Shown piece after piece: positions 24,677-32,073 of a DNA stretch of 43,119 nt. The translations under genes were made by a program, and so were the position numbers. How positions within the stretch are numbered: position 1 is the stretch's first letter; each line of letters starts with the position of its first letter. The stretch is from positions 1 to 43,119 of the forward strand of contig JAFDVS010000124.1 of the NCBI GenBank assembly GCA_018268935.1. Reading direction: 5' to 3'. This DNA comes from Acidobacteriota bacterium (GTDB lineage Bacteria > Acidobacteriota > Terriglobia > Bryobacterales > Bryobacteraceae). The notes under the pieces were generated by a model that did not search any database, was not told the DNA's origin, and saw only the letters and a program-made list of their open reading frames with translations.

Positions 24677-25710
24677 TTGCCGCAGAGCTTGTTGGCGCCC
24701 GCCGTTTTGAACTGAAAGAGATCCCCCTTCGAGACCCTTCAGCAGGAGAGGTGCAGGTTCGCGTGAAATCCGTCGGGATTTGCGGATCGGACCTCCACTA
24801 TTACTTCGAGGGAGGCATTGGAGACACCTCCTGCATCTTCCCGATGGTGCTGGGACACGAGCCCTCGGGCGAAGTGGTGAAGGTGGGTTCGGGCGTGAGT
24901 GGATGGTCAACCGGCGACCGGGCGATTCTGGAGCCGGCGCTGTATTGCTACCACTGCGAGTACTGCATGGCGGGCAAGCACAACGTCTGCGAGCACCTGC
25001 GATTTCTCAGCACACCGACGGACCCTGGCTTCTTCCGTGAGTACGTGAACCTGCCGTTAACGAACGTGATTCCATTGCCGAAGGAGATGAGCTTCGAGGC
25101 AGGGACGCTGGCGGAGCCACTGGCGGTGGTGATGCACTCGATGAAGTTTGCCGATCCGCGGCCGGGCGAATCCGTCGCCGTGTTCGGCGCGGGGCCAATC
25201 GGGTTGCTGACGTTGAGCGTGCTGCGGCTATCGGCTGTGGGACGGATCTTCGTAGTTGAGCCGGTGGCGCACCGGAGGGAACTGGCCTTACGGTTGGGGG
25301 CCGATGTGGTGATTGATCCGAAGGCCGAGGACGTAGTGCAGATGATCCGGCAGGGCACGCGGAATCAGGGTGTAGACTTGACGATCGACTGCGCGGCCAA
25401 GGGCGGATCGATGAACCATTCGTTGTTTGCGACACGCAATGCGGGGCGGGTGGTGTACACGGGCATACCGTCGGAGATGGTGGTGCCGATGGAGTTTCAC
25501 GAAATGCGGCGCAAGGAGCTGTCCATTTTCAACGTGCGCCGTTCCAATCACGAAACGGATGTCGCCATCCGGCTATTGGTGGAGCATCCGCAGCGGTTCC
25601 TGCCGATCCTGACGCACCAGCGGCCGGTAGATAAGATTGCCGCGGCGTTCGATATGCTGGAACACTACGACGACGGGGCGGCGAAGGTCACTATTCAAAT
25701 GTCTCGATGA
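24673..25710 (+). CDS. Zinc-binding medium-chain dehydrogenase (sorbitol/L-idonate dehydrogenase-like)
   Basis: This 345-residue enzyme of the MDR family oxidises a polyol or sugar acid with NAD(P). The catalytic zinc site is seen in GICGSDLHYY and GHEPSGEV. The structural zinc site is CYHCEYCMAGKHNVCEH (four cysteines, about 92-106). The nucleotide loop is FGAGPIGLLTLSVL near 172. The HYYFEGGIGD segment is close to that of sorbitol, xylitol and L-idonate 5-dehydrogenases. It is coupled to the cysteine-rich gene by an ATGA overlap and overlaps the convergent M20 gene by 20 bases. A pathway cannot be named. Confidence 0.88.
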   Translation: MIAAELVGARRFELKEIPLRDPSAGEVQVRVKSVGICGSDLHYYFEGGIGDTSCIFPMVLGHEPSGEVVKVGSGVSGWSTGDRAILEPALYCYHCEYCMAGKHNVCEHLRFLSTPTDPGFFREYVNLPLTNVIPLPKEMSFEAGTLAEPLAVVMHSMKFADPRPGESVAVFGAGPIGLLTLSVLRLSAVGRIFVVEPVAHRRELALRLGADVVIDPKAEDVVQMIRQGTRNQGVDLTIDCAAKGGSMNHSLFATRNAGRVVYTGIPSEMVVPMEFHEMRRKELSIFNVRRSNHETDVAIRLLVEHPQRFLPILTHQRPVDKIAAAFDMLEHYDDGAAKVTIQMSR

Positions 25711-26824
25711 GACGGCGGTAGACGAGGTAGGCTTTTTCCAACTGATCGAGGTCGAGGTATTCGTGCGGCGTGTGGGCATGCGCGATGTTGCCGGGCCCGA
25801 AGATGATGGCAGGGACGCCGGCGCGGCCGAACTTGCTGGCATCGCTGCCGTAGGGCACTCCTTCGGGTGTATCGGGGAGCCCGAGTTCGCGGAGCACGGC
25901 GGCGGTTTGTTGGACGATGCCGGCAGTTTCGGATGTATCGAGCGGAAAATCGGAAAGCATGGGCGGCTCCATCTCGATCTTCATTTCCGGGTGGGCGGCT
26001 GAGACGCGGTCAATGGTTTGTTGGAAGCCGGCGAGCACTTGGGCCGGGGTTTCGCCGGGGATCATGCGGCGGTCAATGGAGATGGTGCAGCGCTCGGGGA
26101 CGATGTTGACCTGCGTGCCGCCATTGATCTGGCCGGCGTTCCAGGTGGGTCCGCCGAGCAAGGGGTGCGGTGTCACGTTCAGCGCTTCGTTGTCGCGTTC
26201 GAGTTCCAGCAACAGGCGCGCCATGCCGAGGATTGCGCTGACGCCGAGGTGCGGCTTGGCGCTGTGCGCGGCTTTGCCGGTGATGGTGATGTTCCAGCGG
26301 ACGAGTCCTTTGCTGGCGCGGATGAGGCGGAGTTCGGTGGGTTCGGCGATGACGGCTCCGGCGGCTTCGACGTCGCGGCAGAAGAAGGTGGAGCCCTGGC
26401 AGGAATGCTCTTCATCCATGGCGGAGACGAACCAGACTTCGCACGGCGGCTTCGTACCGCTCGCGTGGACATCGGCGATAGCGTGCATCATGGCGGCGAG
26501 TCCGCCCTTGGTGTCGCAAGCGCCGCGGCCGTGGATGCGGTTGTTGGCGATGATGGGATCGAACGGCGCGTCCATGCTTTCAATGCCGGCGGTATCGCAG
26601 TGCGCTTCGAGGATGAGGCGGCGGTTCGGATTGCGCCCGGGGATGGTGGCGATGAGGTTGGGTCGATCAGGGAGCACTTCCTGTTCGCGCACGCCGATGT
26701 CGCGGCGGCGGAAGAATGCGCCGATGACGTCCTGGATATGGCGCTCGACGTTGCCTTGCGCGTAGGCGGGATTGATGCTGTTGACGCGGATGAGAGCGGA
26801 GAGGGTGTCGATGAGGGGTTGCAT
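25691..26824 (-). CDS. M20 family peptidase (ArgE/DapE-like), second copy
   Basis: The 377-residue metallohydrolase belongs to the same superfamily as the gene at 9487, but to another branch. Metal ligands and catalytic residues are seen in LEAHCDTAG, HGRGACDTKGG, SAMDEEHSCQG and IIFGPGNIAHAHTPHE. The dimerisation domain includes GKAAHSAKPHLGVSA and NGGTQVNIVPERCTISIDRRMI. ArgE, DapE and carboxypeptidase G2-like enzymes all share this. With no pathway genes next to it, the substrate is open; acylated amino acids are likely. The ATG at 26824 begins directly at MQPLIDTLSALIRVNSINP, as expected. It diverges from the MFS gene with a 42-base gap. Confidence 0.88.
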   Translation of the reverse strand: MQPLIDTLSALIRVNSINPAYAQGNVERHIQDVIGAFFRRRDIGVREQEVLPDRPNLIATIPGRNPNRRLILEAHCDTAGIESMDAPFDPIIANNRIHGRGACDTKGGLAAMMHAIADVHASGTKPPCEVWFVSAMDEEHSCQGSTFFCRDVEAAGAVIAEPTELRLIRASKGLVRWNITITGKAAHSAKPHLGVSAILGMARLLLELERDNEALNVTPHPLLGGPTWNAGQINGGTQVNIVPERCTISIDRRMIPGETPAQVLAGFQQTIDRVSAAHPEMKIEMEPPMLSDFPLDTSETAGIVQQTAAVLRELGLPDTPEGVPYGSDASKFGRAGVPAIIFGPGNIAHAHTPHEYLDLDQLEKAYLVYRRLIETFE

Positions 26825-26866
26825 GCCGTCCCCACAGGATAGCAGCGGGCTTTGTATACTTGCCTA

Positions 26867-28069
26867 TTGTCGAATCGAATTCTCATTCTGCTTGTCACCG
26901 CGGTTGGGATCAACTACATTGACCGCGGACTGCTGTCCGTTTCCGCTCCGCTGATTCAAACGCAACTCGGCTTGTCGGCAACGCAACTCGGTGTACTGTT
27001 CTCCGCATTCTTCTGGACCTATGCGGCGATGCAGGTGGTCTCCGGCTGGATCGTGGATCGCTATCCGTTGAAGTGGGTCTACGCGCTGGGCTATCTGGTG
27101 TGGTCTATCGCGACGGCTCTGACGGGAGTGGTGGCGGACTTCGGCCAGTTGCTGGGCGCACGGCTGTTGTTGGGCTTGGGCGAGAGCGTGTCGTATCCTG
27201 CGACTTCGAAGATCCTGGTGCGCGAGTTTCCCGAAACGCGGCGCGGCTTTGCCAACGCCGTCGTCGATTCGGGAGCGAAGATCGGACCGGGTCTGAGCAC
27301 GCTGGCGGGCGGATTGTTAGTAAGCCAGTACGGTTGGCGAGTTTTGTTCCTGGTGGTGGGCGTGACCAGCTTGTTGTGGCTAGTGCCTTGGCTTCTCTAT
27401 CCGCACCGCGAAGAGGGAAGCGGCGCAGGCCATCATGGAGCATCGCCGTCGATGATGGACCTGATGGTGCGGCGCGACGCGTGGGGGACTTATCTCGGAA
27501 TGTTTGCGTTGGGGTATGTGTGGTATTTCCTGCTGTCGTGGCTGCCGTCGTATTTGGTGAAGGAGCGCGGGTTCTCGATGCAGACGATGGCGGTGCTGGG
27601 GTCAGTGCCATTCTGGGGGATGGCGGTGGCGACGGTGTCCGGCGGTTGGGCATCGGACCGGTGGATTCGGGCTGGGGGGAATCCGACGCGAGTGCGGAAG
27701 ACGTTTCTGGTGGGCGGATTGCTGCTGTGTGGCGCGACGATGCTGCCGGCGGTTTTGGTGTCGGATGCGCGTTGGTCGGTGGGGTGGTTGACGACGGCGT
27801 GTTTGTCGCTGGGGATCTATACATCGAATGTTTGGGCGGTGACGCAGACGCTTGCAGGGCCGGCAGCGGCGGGGCGATGGTCGGGGATCCAGAATGCGAT
27901 TGGGAATCTGGGAGGTGTGGTGTCGCCGGTGGTGACGGGTTGGATTGTGAGTGTTACGGGGTCGTTTGTGCTGGCGTTTGTGGGGGCGTCGGTGGTGTTG
28001 CTGGGTGGGGCGGGGTGTTACTTGTTTTTGCTGGGGGAGGTGAAGGGAGTGGATTGGGGGAAGAGGTGA
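26867..28069 (+). CDS. MFS transporter (anion:cation symporter family)
   Basis: The roughly 400-residue protein has twelve hydrophobic segments and the opening NYIDRGLLSVSAPLIQTQLGLSATQLG that marks the ACS family, which imports sugar acids (galacturonate, glucarate), phthalate or related anions. The loop GWIVDRYPLKW is the MFS signature. I start at TTG 26867 (MSNRILILLVTAVG). A TTG 15 bases earlier is possible. A TATACT hexamer (26855-26860) lies only 6 bases upstream, so the message may have little or no leader. Its last four bases overlap the next gene (GTGA). Neighbouring sugar dehydrogenase and hydrolase genes make uptake of a sugar acid plausible but unproven. Confidence 0.85.
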   Translation: MSNRILILLVTAVGINYIDRGLLSVSAPLIQTQLGLSATQLGVLFSAFFWTYAAMQVVSGWIVDRYPLKWVYALGYLVWSIATALTGVVADFGQLLGARLLLGLGESVSYPATSKILVREFPETRRGFANAVVDSGAKIGPGLSTLAGGLLVSQYGWRVLFLVVGVTSLLWLVPWLLYPHREEGSGAGHHGASPSMMDLMVRRDAWGTYLGMFALGYVWYFLLSWLPSYLVKERGFSMQTMAVLGSVPFWGMAVATVSGGWASDRWIRAGGNPTRVRKTFLVGGLLLCGATMLPAVLVSDARWSVGWLTTACLSLGIYTSNVWAVTQTLAGPAAAGRWSGIQNAIGNLGGVVSPVVTGWIVSVTGSFVLAFVGASVVLLGGAGCYLFLLGEVKGVDWGKR

Positions 28070-28860
28070 GGCTGCACATTGTTCATGGGGATCCGGATGG
28101 AGACAAACCGCACATCGAGCGACTGGCCGCGACAGGCGCAGCAACGAGAAGAGCTAATTGGGTTGCGCCGAAGCAGGCAAAGACTGGGGATGAAGTTGTT
28201 TTCTATGTCGGTGGATATGGGTTCTTCGCCACTGGAACAGTGTTGAGCGATGCGGCGCCGAGACGCGATTGGGCGAAGCGATACGGCGTGAGGGTGGGGA
28301 AAGTTCGTCTGATTGATCCACCGATTTCACTGGCTGCGATTCGGAGGCAGCTTCCGCAACTGAGTTGGGCGAATTATCCGCGCAGCATCACAACTCCGCC
28401 AAGCGAGGTCGCGGAGGAGGTCAGTGAACTCATAGCCCGGCGGCGAAGGACCGGGCTGCCGGAGGAGATTGATTCGGCGGCGCTGGAAGAAGCGAGCATT
28501 CACGAGTTGAGAAAAGTGGCAGTGTTGGGCGCCAAGGCGCAGATTGTTGGCAGCCGCAGAACCGTTACGAAGCGCACCGCTTCCAGGGCGATTCGACTTT
28601 ATGTTTTGCGCCGAGCAAATGGGAGATGCGAAGGATGCGGGGAAGCGGCGCCATTTGTTTGTCCGGATGGATCGCAGTATTTGGAGACGCACCATACTCA
28701 CCTGTTGAGCGATGGAGGTCCGGACCATCCGGCGGCGGTGATTGCGTTGTGCCCGAACTGCCACCGGCGGGCGCACCACGCCACGGACGGGCGGAGATAC
28801 AACGACCACTTGATCGCAAAGCTCAGGCGGATGGAGCTGGGCAGGAGGTGTCGAAGATGA
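28066..28860 (+). CDS. EVE-like domain fused to HNH endonuclease (candidate modification-dependent nuclease)
   Basis: The 264-residue protein starts at a GTG that overlaps the MFS stop. Residues 1-115 look like an EVE/PUA-type fold: NWVAPKQAKTGDEVVFYVGG, FFATGTVLSDAAPR, and GKVRLIDPPISL. Such domains read modified bases in DNA or RNA. Residues 175-240 form an HNH nuclease with zinc cysteines Cys188, Cys191, Cys229, Cys232, the catalytic histidine pair His209-His210, and CPNCHRRAHH. Known EVE-HNH, SRA-HNH and McrA enzymes cut modified, often phage, DNA. That role is inference. No methyltransferase is present, as expected for a type IV enzyme. GGGGGAAGAG precedes the GTG. The long in-frame upstream extension lies inside the MFS gene. 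Confidence 0.75.
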   Translation: MRLHIVHGDPDGDKPHIERLAATGAATRRANWVAPKQAKTGDEVVFYVGGYGFFATGTVLSDAAPRRDWAKRYGVRVGKVRLIDPPISLAAIRRQLPQLSWANYPRSITTPPSEVAEEVSELIARRRRTGLPEEIDSAALEEASIHELRKVAVLGAKAQIVGSRRTVTKRTASRAIRLYVLRRANGRCEGCGEAAPFVCPDGSQYLETHHTHLLSDGGPDHPAAVIALCPNCHRRAHHATDGRRYNDHLIAKLRRMELGRRCRR

Positions 28861-28926
28861 TCCAGTATCCGATGAACTCGACACGGAGTGAGTGAGGATA
28901 AGGCTGGGCGCGGTTGCGCGTGGTGA

Positions 28927-29943
28927 TTAGCGACTCCAGAGAACGGTGATGCGTCCTTTGAGGCCGGGGAGCGGAAGGAGAGCGGCTTCGGCCTCGACGG
29001 CTTCGCGTTCGGAGGAGGAAAGGGCTCGCCATGGATCGATGGAGACGACAGCAGCGGAGCGGCGCCAAGTGCCGGTGATTTCGCCGTTGACGAGGAGAGC
29101 ACCGGGCCAGACGCGCGAGGTCCAGAGTTGAGATTGCTGTTTGGGGCCGGGGACAAGGATTGCGCGATCGGCGCCCCAGGCGAGGAAGAAGGCATCGCCA
29201 CTGGGGAGAAGGCGTGCGGGAGCAGGCGGAGTGGGCTTGGCACGGAGGGACGCCTCGTCTGTGGCGAGCAGAAAGGCTTCACCGATTGGTGTGCGCACGG
29301 CAATGAGTTCCGCGGCGAGGGTTTGGAAGGCGGCTTCGGCTTCGATGCGAGGGATGCCGGCCCATTGGTGAAACGATGTGCTAGTGGTTGGACCGAAGAT
29401 ATGGAGGAAGCGGCGGGCGAGGTTGAGGCGGGCGTGCGAGGGATCGACGGCGGGGGGTGGAGCAGTCCAGACGATGGGTTGGCGCGAGCCGTCCCAACGC
29501 AGGAGTACACGGCCAGTGAGGGCAGCGTAACGAAGCCGGTTGTTTCCCAAGCCAATGGCTCGTTCGGCTTCATCGTGGGGCATGCGGCGATCCTCGAGGT
29601 AGTCGTGCAGACGCTGGGCTGTGGTGAATGCGCGATCGCGGGTTTTGATTTGGGCAGGAAGCCGGCCGAGTGAGAAAATGGCGACGTCCTGGGCCGCGAT
29701 CACGTAATCGTGGTAGCGAGGGCCCCACAGTTGGACGAAGGTGGAATGCTCCCAGATGGCGGGAGTCGCGCGATGCACGCGGGCGTGGATGGAGATGACA
29801 GCGGCTCGTGGCATGGAGTCCTGGAGGCCCGCCCAGGCGGCGCGGCGGAGAGACTTGGCACTCATGGGAAGCCGCTCGTCGAGCGAGCCGGTGCGACGGC
29901 GAAAGGCGAGGATCTGCGGCCTTGTGACTTCGAGCAAGGGCAT
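28927..29943 (-). CDS. Winged-helix DNA-binding protein of the AlkZ/YcaQ (HTH_42) family
   Basis: The 338-residue protein resembles the HTH_42 superfamily, which includes DNA glycosylases that unhook crosslinks and alkylated bases (AlkZ, AlkX/YcaQ). Visible parts are PLLEVTRPQILAFRRRTGSL, LWGPRYHDYVIAAQDVAIF, GLGNNRLRYAALTGRVLLRWDG, LARRFLHIFGPTTSTSFHQWAGI and a C-terminal domain with AILVPG, LLVNGEI and GTWRR. The ATG at 29943 overlaps the stop of the exonuclease III gene by one base (TGATG), so they are co-translated. Glycosylase plus AP endonuclease is the expected pairing for base excision repair. The catalytic residues could not be assigned with confidence. Confidence 0.75.
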   Translation of the reverse strand: MPLLEVTRPQILAFRRRTGSLDERLPMSAKSLRRAAWAGLQDSMPRAAVISIHARVHRATPAIWEHSTFVQLWGPRYHDYVIAAQDVAIFSLGRLPAQIKTRDRAFTTAQRLHDYLEDRRMPHDEAERAIGLGNNRLRYAALTGRVLLRWDGSRQPIVWTAPPPAVDPSHARLNLARRFLHIFGPTTSTSFHQWAGIPRIEAEAAFQTLAAELIAVRTPIGEAFLLATDEASLRAKPTPPAPARLLPSGDAFFLAWGADRAILVPGPKQQSQLWTSRVWPGALLVNGEITGTWRRSAAVVSIDPWRALSSSEREAVEAEAALLPLPGLKGRITVLWSR

Positions 29944-30716
29944 CAGTCCCCCAGTATGATCCAGGCGGGAGCGTGATCGCTTGCGTTGGGTTCGCCGCGG
30001 ACGTGGCGGTCGACTCCGGCGGCAGTGAGGTTGGGGGCGATGGTTGGGGAGAGGAGGAGATGGTCGAGGCGCATGCCTTTGTTCGCTTCCCAGCGTTGAA
30101 ATTTGTAATCCCAGAAGGTCCAGAGCGGGCCTTCGGGTTGGAGCGTGCGGAGGGCGTCGGTCCATCCCTGGTTGAGGAGACGGGCATAGGCGGCGCGGCT
30201 TGCAGGTTGGATGAGGGCGTTGTTGTCGAGGGAACGCGTGGGGTAGATGTCTTGCGGTGTGGGGACGACGTTGTAGTCGCCGGCGAGGACGACGGGGACT
30301 TGGGCGGCGAGGAGTTGGGAGGCATGGGCGATGAGGCGATCGAACCAGGCGAGTTTGTAGGTGAACTTGGGGCCGGGTTGGGGGTTGCCGTTGGGGAGAT
30401 AAATGGACGTGATGAGGATGCCGTTGACCGCGGCTTCGAGGTAACGGGCTTGGGCGTCGTTGGGGTCGCCGGGGAGGGTGTTGCGGGTGAGGATGGGCGC
30501 CTGGCCGCGGGCGAGGATGGCGACGCCGTTCCAGGTGGGCTCACTGGCCCAGACGGCGTGATAGCCGATTTGACGGAGGGCGTCGGCGGGGAAAGCAGTG
30601 GTGGCGCACTTGAGTTCCTGGAGGCAGGCGACGTCGGGCTGCGCGGCGGTGAGCCAGGCGAGGAGGTTGGGGAGGCGTTTGTTGATGTTGTTGATGTTGA
30701 AGGTGGCGATTTTCAT
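29943..30716 (-). CDS. xth: Exodeoxyribonuclease III (AP endonuclease)
   Basis: ExoIII cuts DNA at abasic sites and removes damaged 3' ends. The 257-residue protein has the endonuclease/exonuclease/phosphatase fold with MKIATFNINNINKRL at the start, the metal-binding Glu in CLQELKC, GDYNVVP, the DNA-gripping segment WTFWDYKFQRWEANKGMRLDHLL, and the catalytic SDHAPAWI at the end. I take ATG 30716, which begins the fold. An ATG 23 codons upstream would overlap the facing promoter. It leads into the AlkZ-like gene by a one-base overlap and diverges from the nuclease gene at 30773, sharing a short 50-60 base promoter region with an inverted repeat. Confidence 0.92.
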   Translation of the reverse strand: MKIATFNINNINKRLPNLLAWLTAAQPDVACLQELKCATTAFPADALRQIGYHAVWASEPTWNGVAILARGQAPILTRNTLPGDPNDAQARYLEAAVNGILITSIYLPNGNPQPGPKFTYKLAWFDRLIAHASQLLAAQVPVVLAGDYNVVPTPQDIYPTRSLDNNALIQPASRAAYARLLNQGWTDALRTLQPEGPLWTFWDYKFQRWEANKGMRLDHLLLSPTIAPNLTAAGVDRHVRGEPNASDHAPAWIILGD

Positions 30717-30743
30717 GGCGCGGGGCGTCTGTTTCCACCCTAG

Positions 30744-30765
30744 AACATTTCGGCGGTACAATGTT
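30744..30765. promoter_or_regulatory. Inverted repeat in the divergent xth / nuclease promoter
   Basis: AACATT (30744-30749) and AATGTT (30760-30765) form a perfect 6-base inverted repeat with a 10-base spacer. A plus-strand -10-like TACAAT (30757-30762) overlaps the right arm. The position between two DNA-repair-type genes suggests an operator, perhaps of a damage-response repressor. That is inference; I do not know the LexA site of this lineage. Confidence 0.4.
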
Positions 30766-30772
30766 TTGGCGA

Positions 30773-31291
30773 ATGCAGCACGCAACGTTGGTTCAATTGG
30801 GGGTGAAGTGGCTTTCGCGGCAGTGCCCGGTGGTGCTGTACGAAGCGGCGGCGGTGCGCAAGGAGATTCCGGATGTGATCGGGTGGGCAGGGCCGCGTGC
30901 GGTGCTAATTGAGTGCAAGGTAACGCGGGCCGATTTCACACGCGATGCGGCGAAGGTAACGCGGGCGGATCCGCGGCTGGGGATGGCGCACCGGCGGTAT
31001 TATTTGTGCCCGGCGGGCGTGATCCAGGTGGCGGATTTGCCGGCCCGGTGGGGACTGCTGTGGACCGACAAAGGGAAGATCAGCGTGGTGCGGGAGGCGC
31101 GCGGATTTCCGCAACGGAATCTGCTGGCGGAAGTGGAATTTCTGAGCGCAATGCTGCGGCGGGCGCAGATCCGGATCGGGTCGCGGCCGTTGTCGGAGTG
31201 GTTGCGAGGAGAGAACCGGCTGGAGGCGCAGAGGGGGCTCACGCCCAATGCGAATGGGCGGGTAGCGGCTTCAATCCGCTATGATAGGTGA
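30773..31291 (+). CDS. PD-(D/E)XK nuclease-like protein (MmcB-like)
   Basis: The roughly 172-residue protein carries a restriction-nuclease-type core: IPDVIGW with Asp34, twelve residues later IECKVTRADF with Glu47 and Lys49 (PD...ExK), and then RRYYLCPAGVI. This is the pattern of MmcB, a SOS-induced DNA repair protein of Caulobacter, and of related small nucleases. I chose ATG 30773 because a TACAAT -10 element (30757-30762) covers the other ATG at 30761. The 5' leader would then be only a few bases. It diverges from xth and overlaps the next membrane gene's possible start by 11 bases. A role in DNA repair is inferred from family and neighbours. Confidence 0.7.
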   Translation: MQHATLVQLGVKWLSRQCPVVLYEAAAVRKEIPDVIGWAGPRAVLIECKVTRADFTRDAAKVTRADPRLGMAHRRYYLCPAGVIQVADLPARWGLLWTDKGKISVVREARGFPQRNLLAEVEFLSAMLRRAQIRIGSRPLSEWLRGENRLEAQRGLTPNANGRVAASIRYDR

Positions 31292-31712
31292 GATTAGAGG
31301 TCAGCCCTTTTTGCCAGAGCCCAATGTCAGTGTGCCTGCCCGCAAACCGTTCCGATTTTCACGGAATCAGACGATAGGGCTCGTGTTCGGATGCTCCGTA
31401 TTTGGGACAGCATCACAGATTCTCATCAAGACCGGGGCCAGCGGCCTTACGGGCGCCAGCGTGATGGCGATGGTGACCAATCCGTACCTGGTGGGCGGAT
31501 ATGGGTTGTACGGATTCAGCACCATCCTTCTGATCCTGGCGTTGAAAGACGGAGAACTCTCTGTTCTTTACCCTGTTATCTCGCTCACTTTTGTGTGGGT
31601 GGCGCTGCTCTCCACTGTATTCTTCAATGAAGTTCTGTCGCCGATGAAGATGCTGGGGATTCTGACGATCGTGGCGGGAGTGGCGGTGCTGGGGGGTGGT
31701 TCGCGCAAGTGA
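31281..31712 (+). CDS. Half-size EamA/SMR-type membrane transporter subunit A
   Basis: The 143-residue protein has four hydrophobic segments: about 33-51, 68-88, 93-113 and 120-137. This is the layout of small multidrug-resistance and half-EamA transporters such as ArnE/ArnF. A 28-residue polar extension precedes them. The start is uncertain: ATG 31281 overlaps the previous gene, while GTG 31332 (VPARKPF) would give a shorter protein. The next gene is a second four-helix subunit whose GTG overlaps this stop, so the two probably form a heterodimer. Substrate unknown; lipid-linked sugar or amine export is possible given the O-antigen ligase nearby. Confidence 0.7.
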   Translation: MIGEIRGQPFLPEPNVSVPARKPFRFSRNQTIGLVFGCSVFGTASQILIKTGASGLTGASVMAMVTNPYLVGGYGLYGFSTILLILALKDGELSVLYPVISLTFVWVALLSTVFFNEVLSPMKMLGILTIVAGVAVLGGGSRK

Positions 31713-32062
31713 CGGCGACTCCGATCTCATCGATGTTGTTGATGGTGCTGTCGTCGTTTATCGGCAGCTTCGGAGCGGTGTTGCTCAAGGCTGGGGCAAC
31801 ACGGCTGCATCGCAACCTTTCTTCGATATTGCTCAACTACCGGCTGGCGGGTGGCATCGGGTTGTACCTGCTGTCTTCGTATTTTTTTGTTCTGGGGGTA
31901 CGGCAGGGCGAACTGACGATTCTGTATCCGATCCAATCGCTGAGCTACTTCTGGACGATGCTCTGGTCGCGGATTTTTTTCGGCGAGCCGTTTACGCGGA
32001 ACAAATTTGTGGGATTGGTGATGATCCTGATCGGGATCGGAATGTTGTTCGCGGGCCGCTGA
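31709..32062 (+). CDS. Half-size EamA/SMR-type membrane transporter subunit B
   Basis: This 117-residue partner has four hydrophobic segments (about 7-27, 40-62, 70-88 and 97-114) and a typical SMR/EamA middle, QGELTILYPIQSLSYFWTMLWSRIFFGEPF. Its GTG start overlaps the stop of subunit A by four bases, a sign of equal expression. Subunit A has the parallel segment DGELSVLYPVISLTFVWVALLSTVFF, so the two are clearly duplicated from each other. Paired small transporters of this kind often insert into the membrane in opposite directions. Confidence 0.75.
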   Translation: MTATPISSMLLMVLSSFIGSFGAVLLKAGATRLHRNLSSILLNYRLAGGIGLYLLSSYFFVLGVRQGELTILYPIQSLSYFWTMLWSRIFFGEPFTRNKFVGLVMILIGIGMLFAGR

Positions 32063-32073
32063 GCATCGCGGGG

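Noticed and set aside
25917..26842. Plus-strand frames of about 280 codons opposite the M20 gene
   Set aside because: They lack any domain and the M20 ligands are clear on the minus strand.
27073..28065. Upstream extension of the EVE-HNH frame through the MFS gene
   Set aside because: The part before 28066 is Gly/Val/Asp-rich noise in another frame of the MFS gene; the domain starts at GTG 28066.
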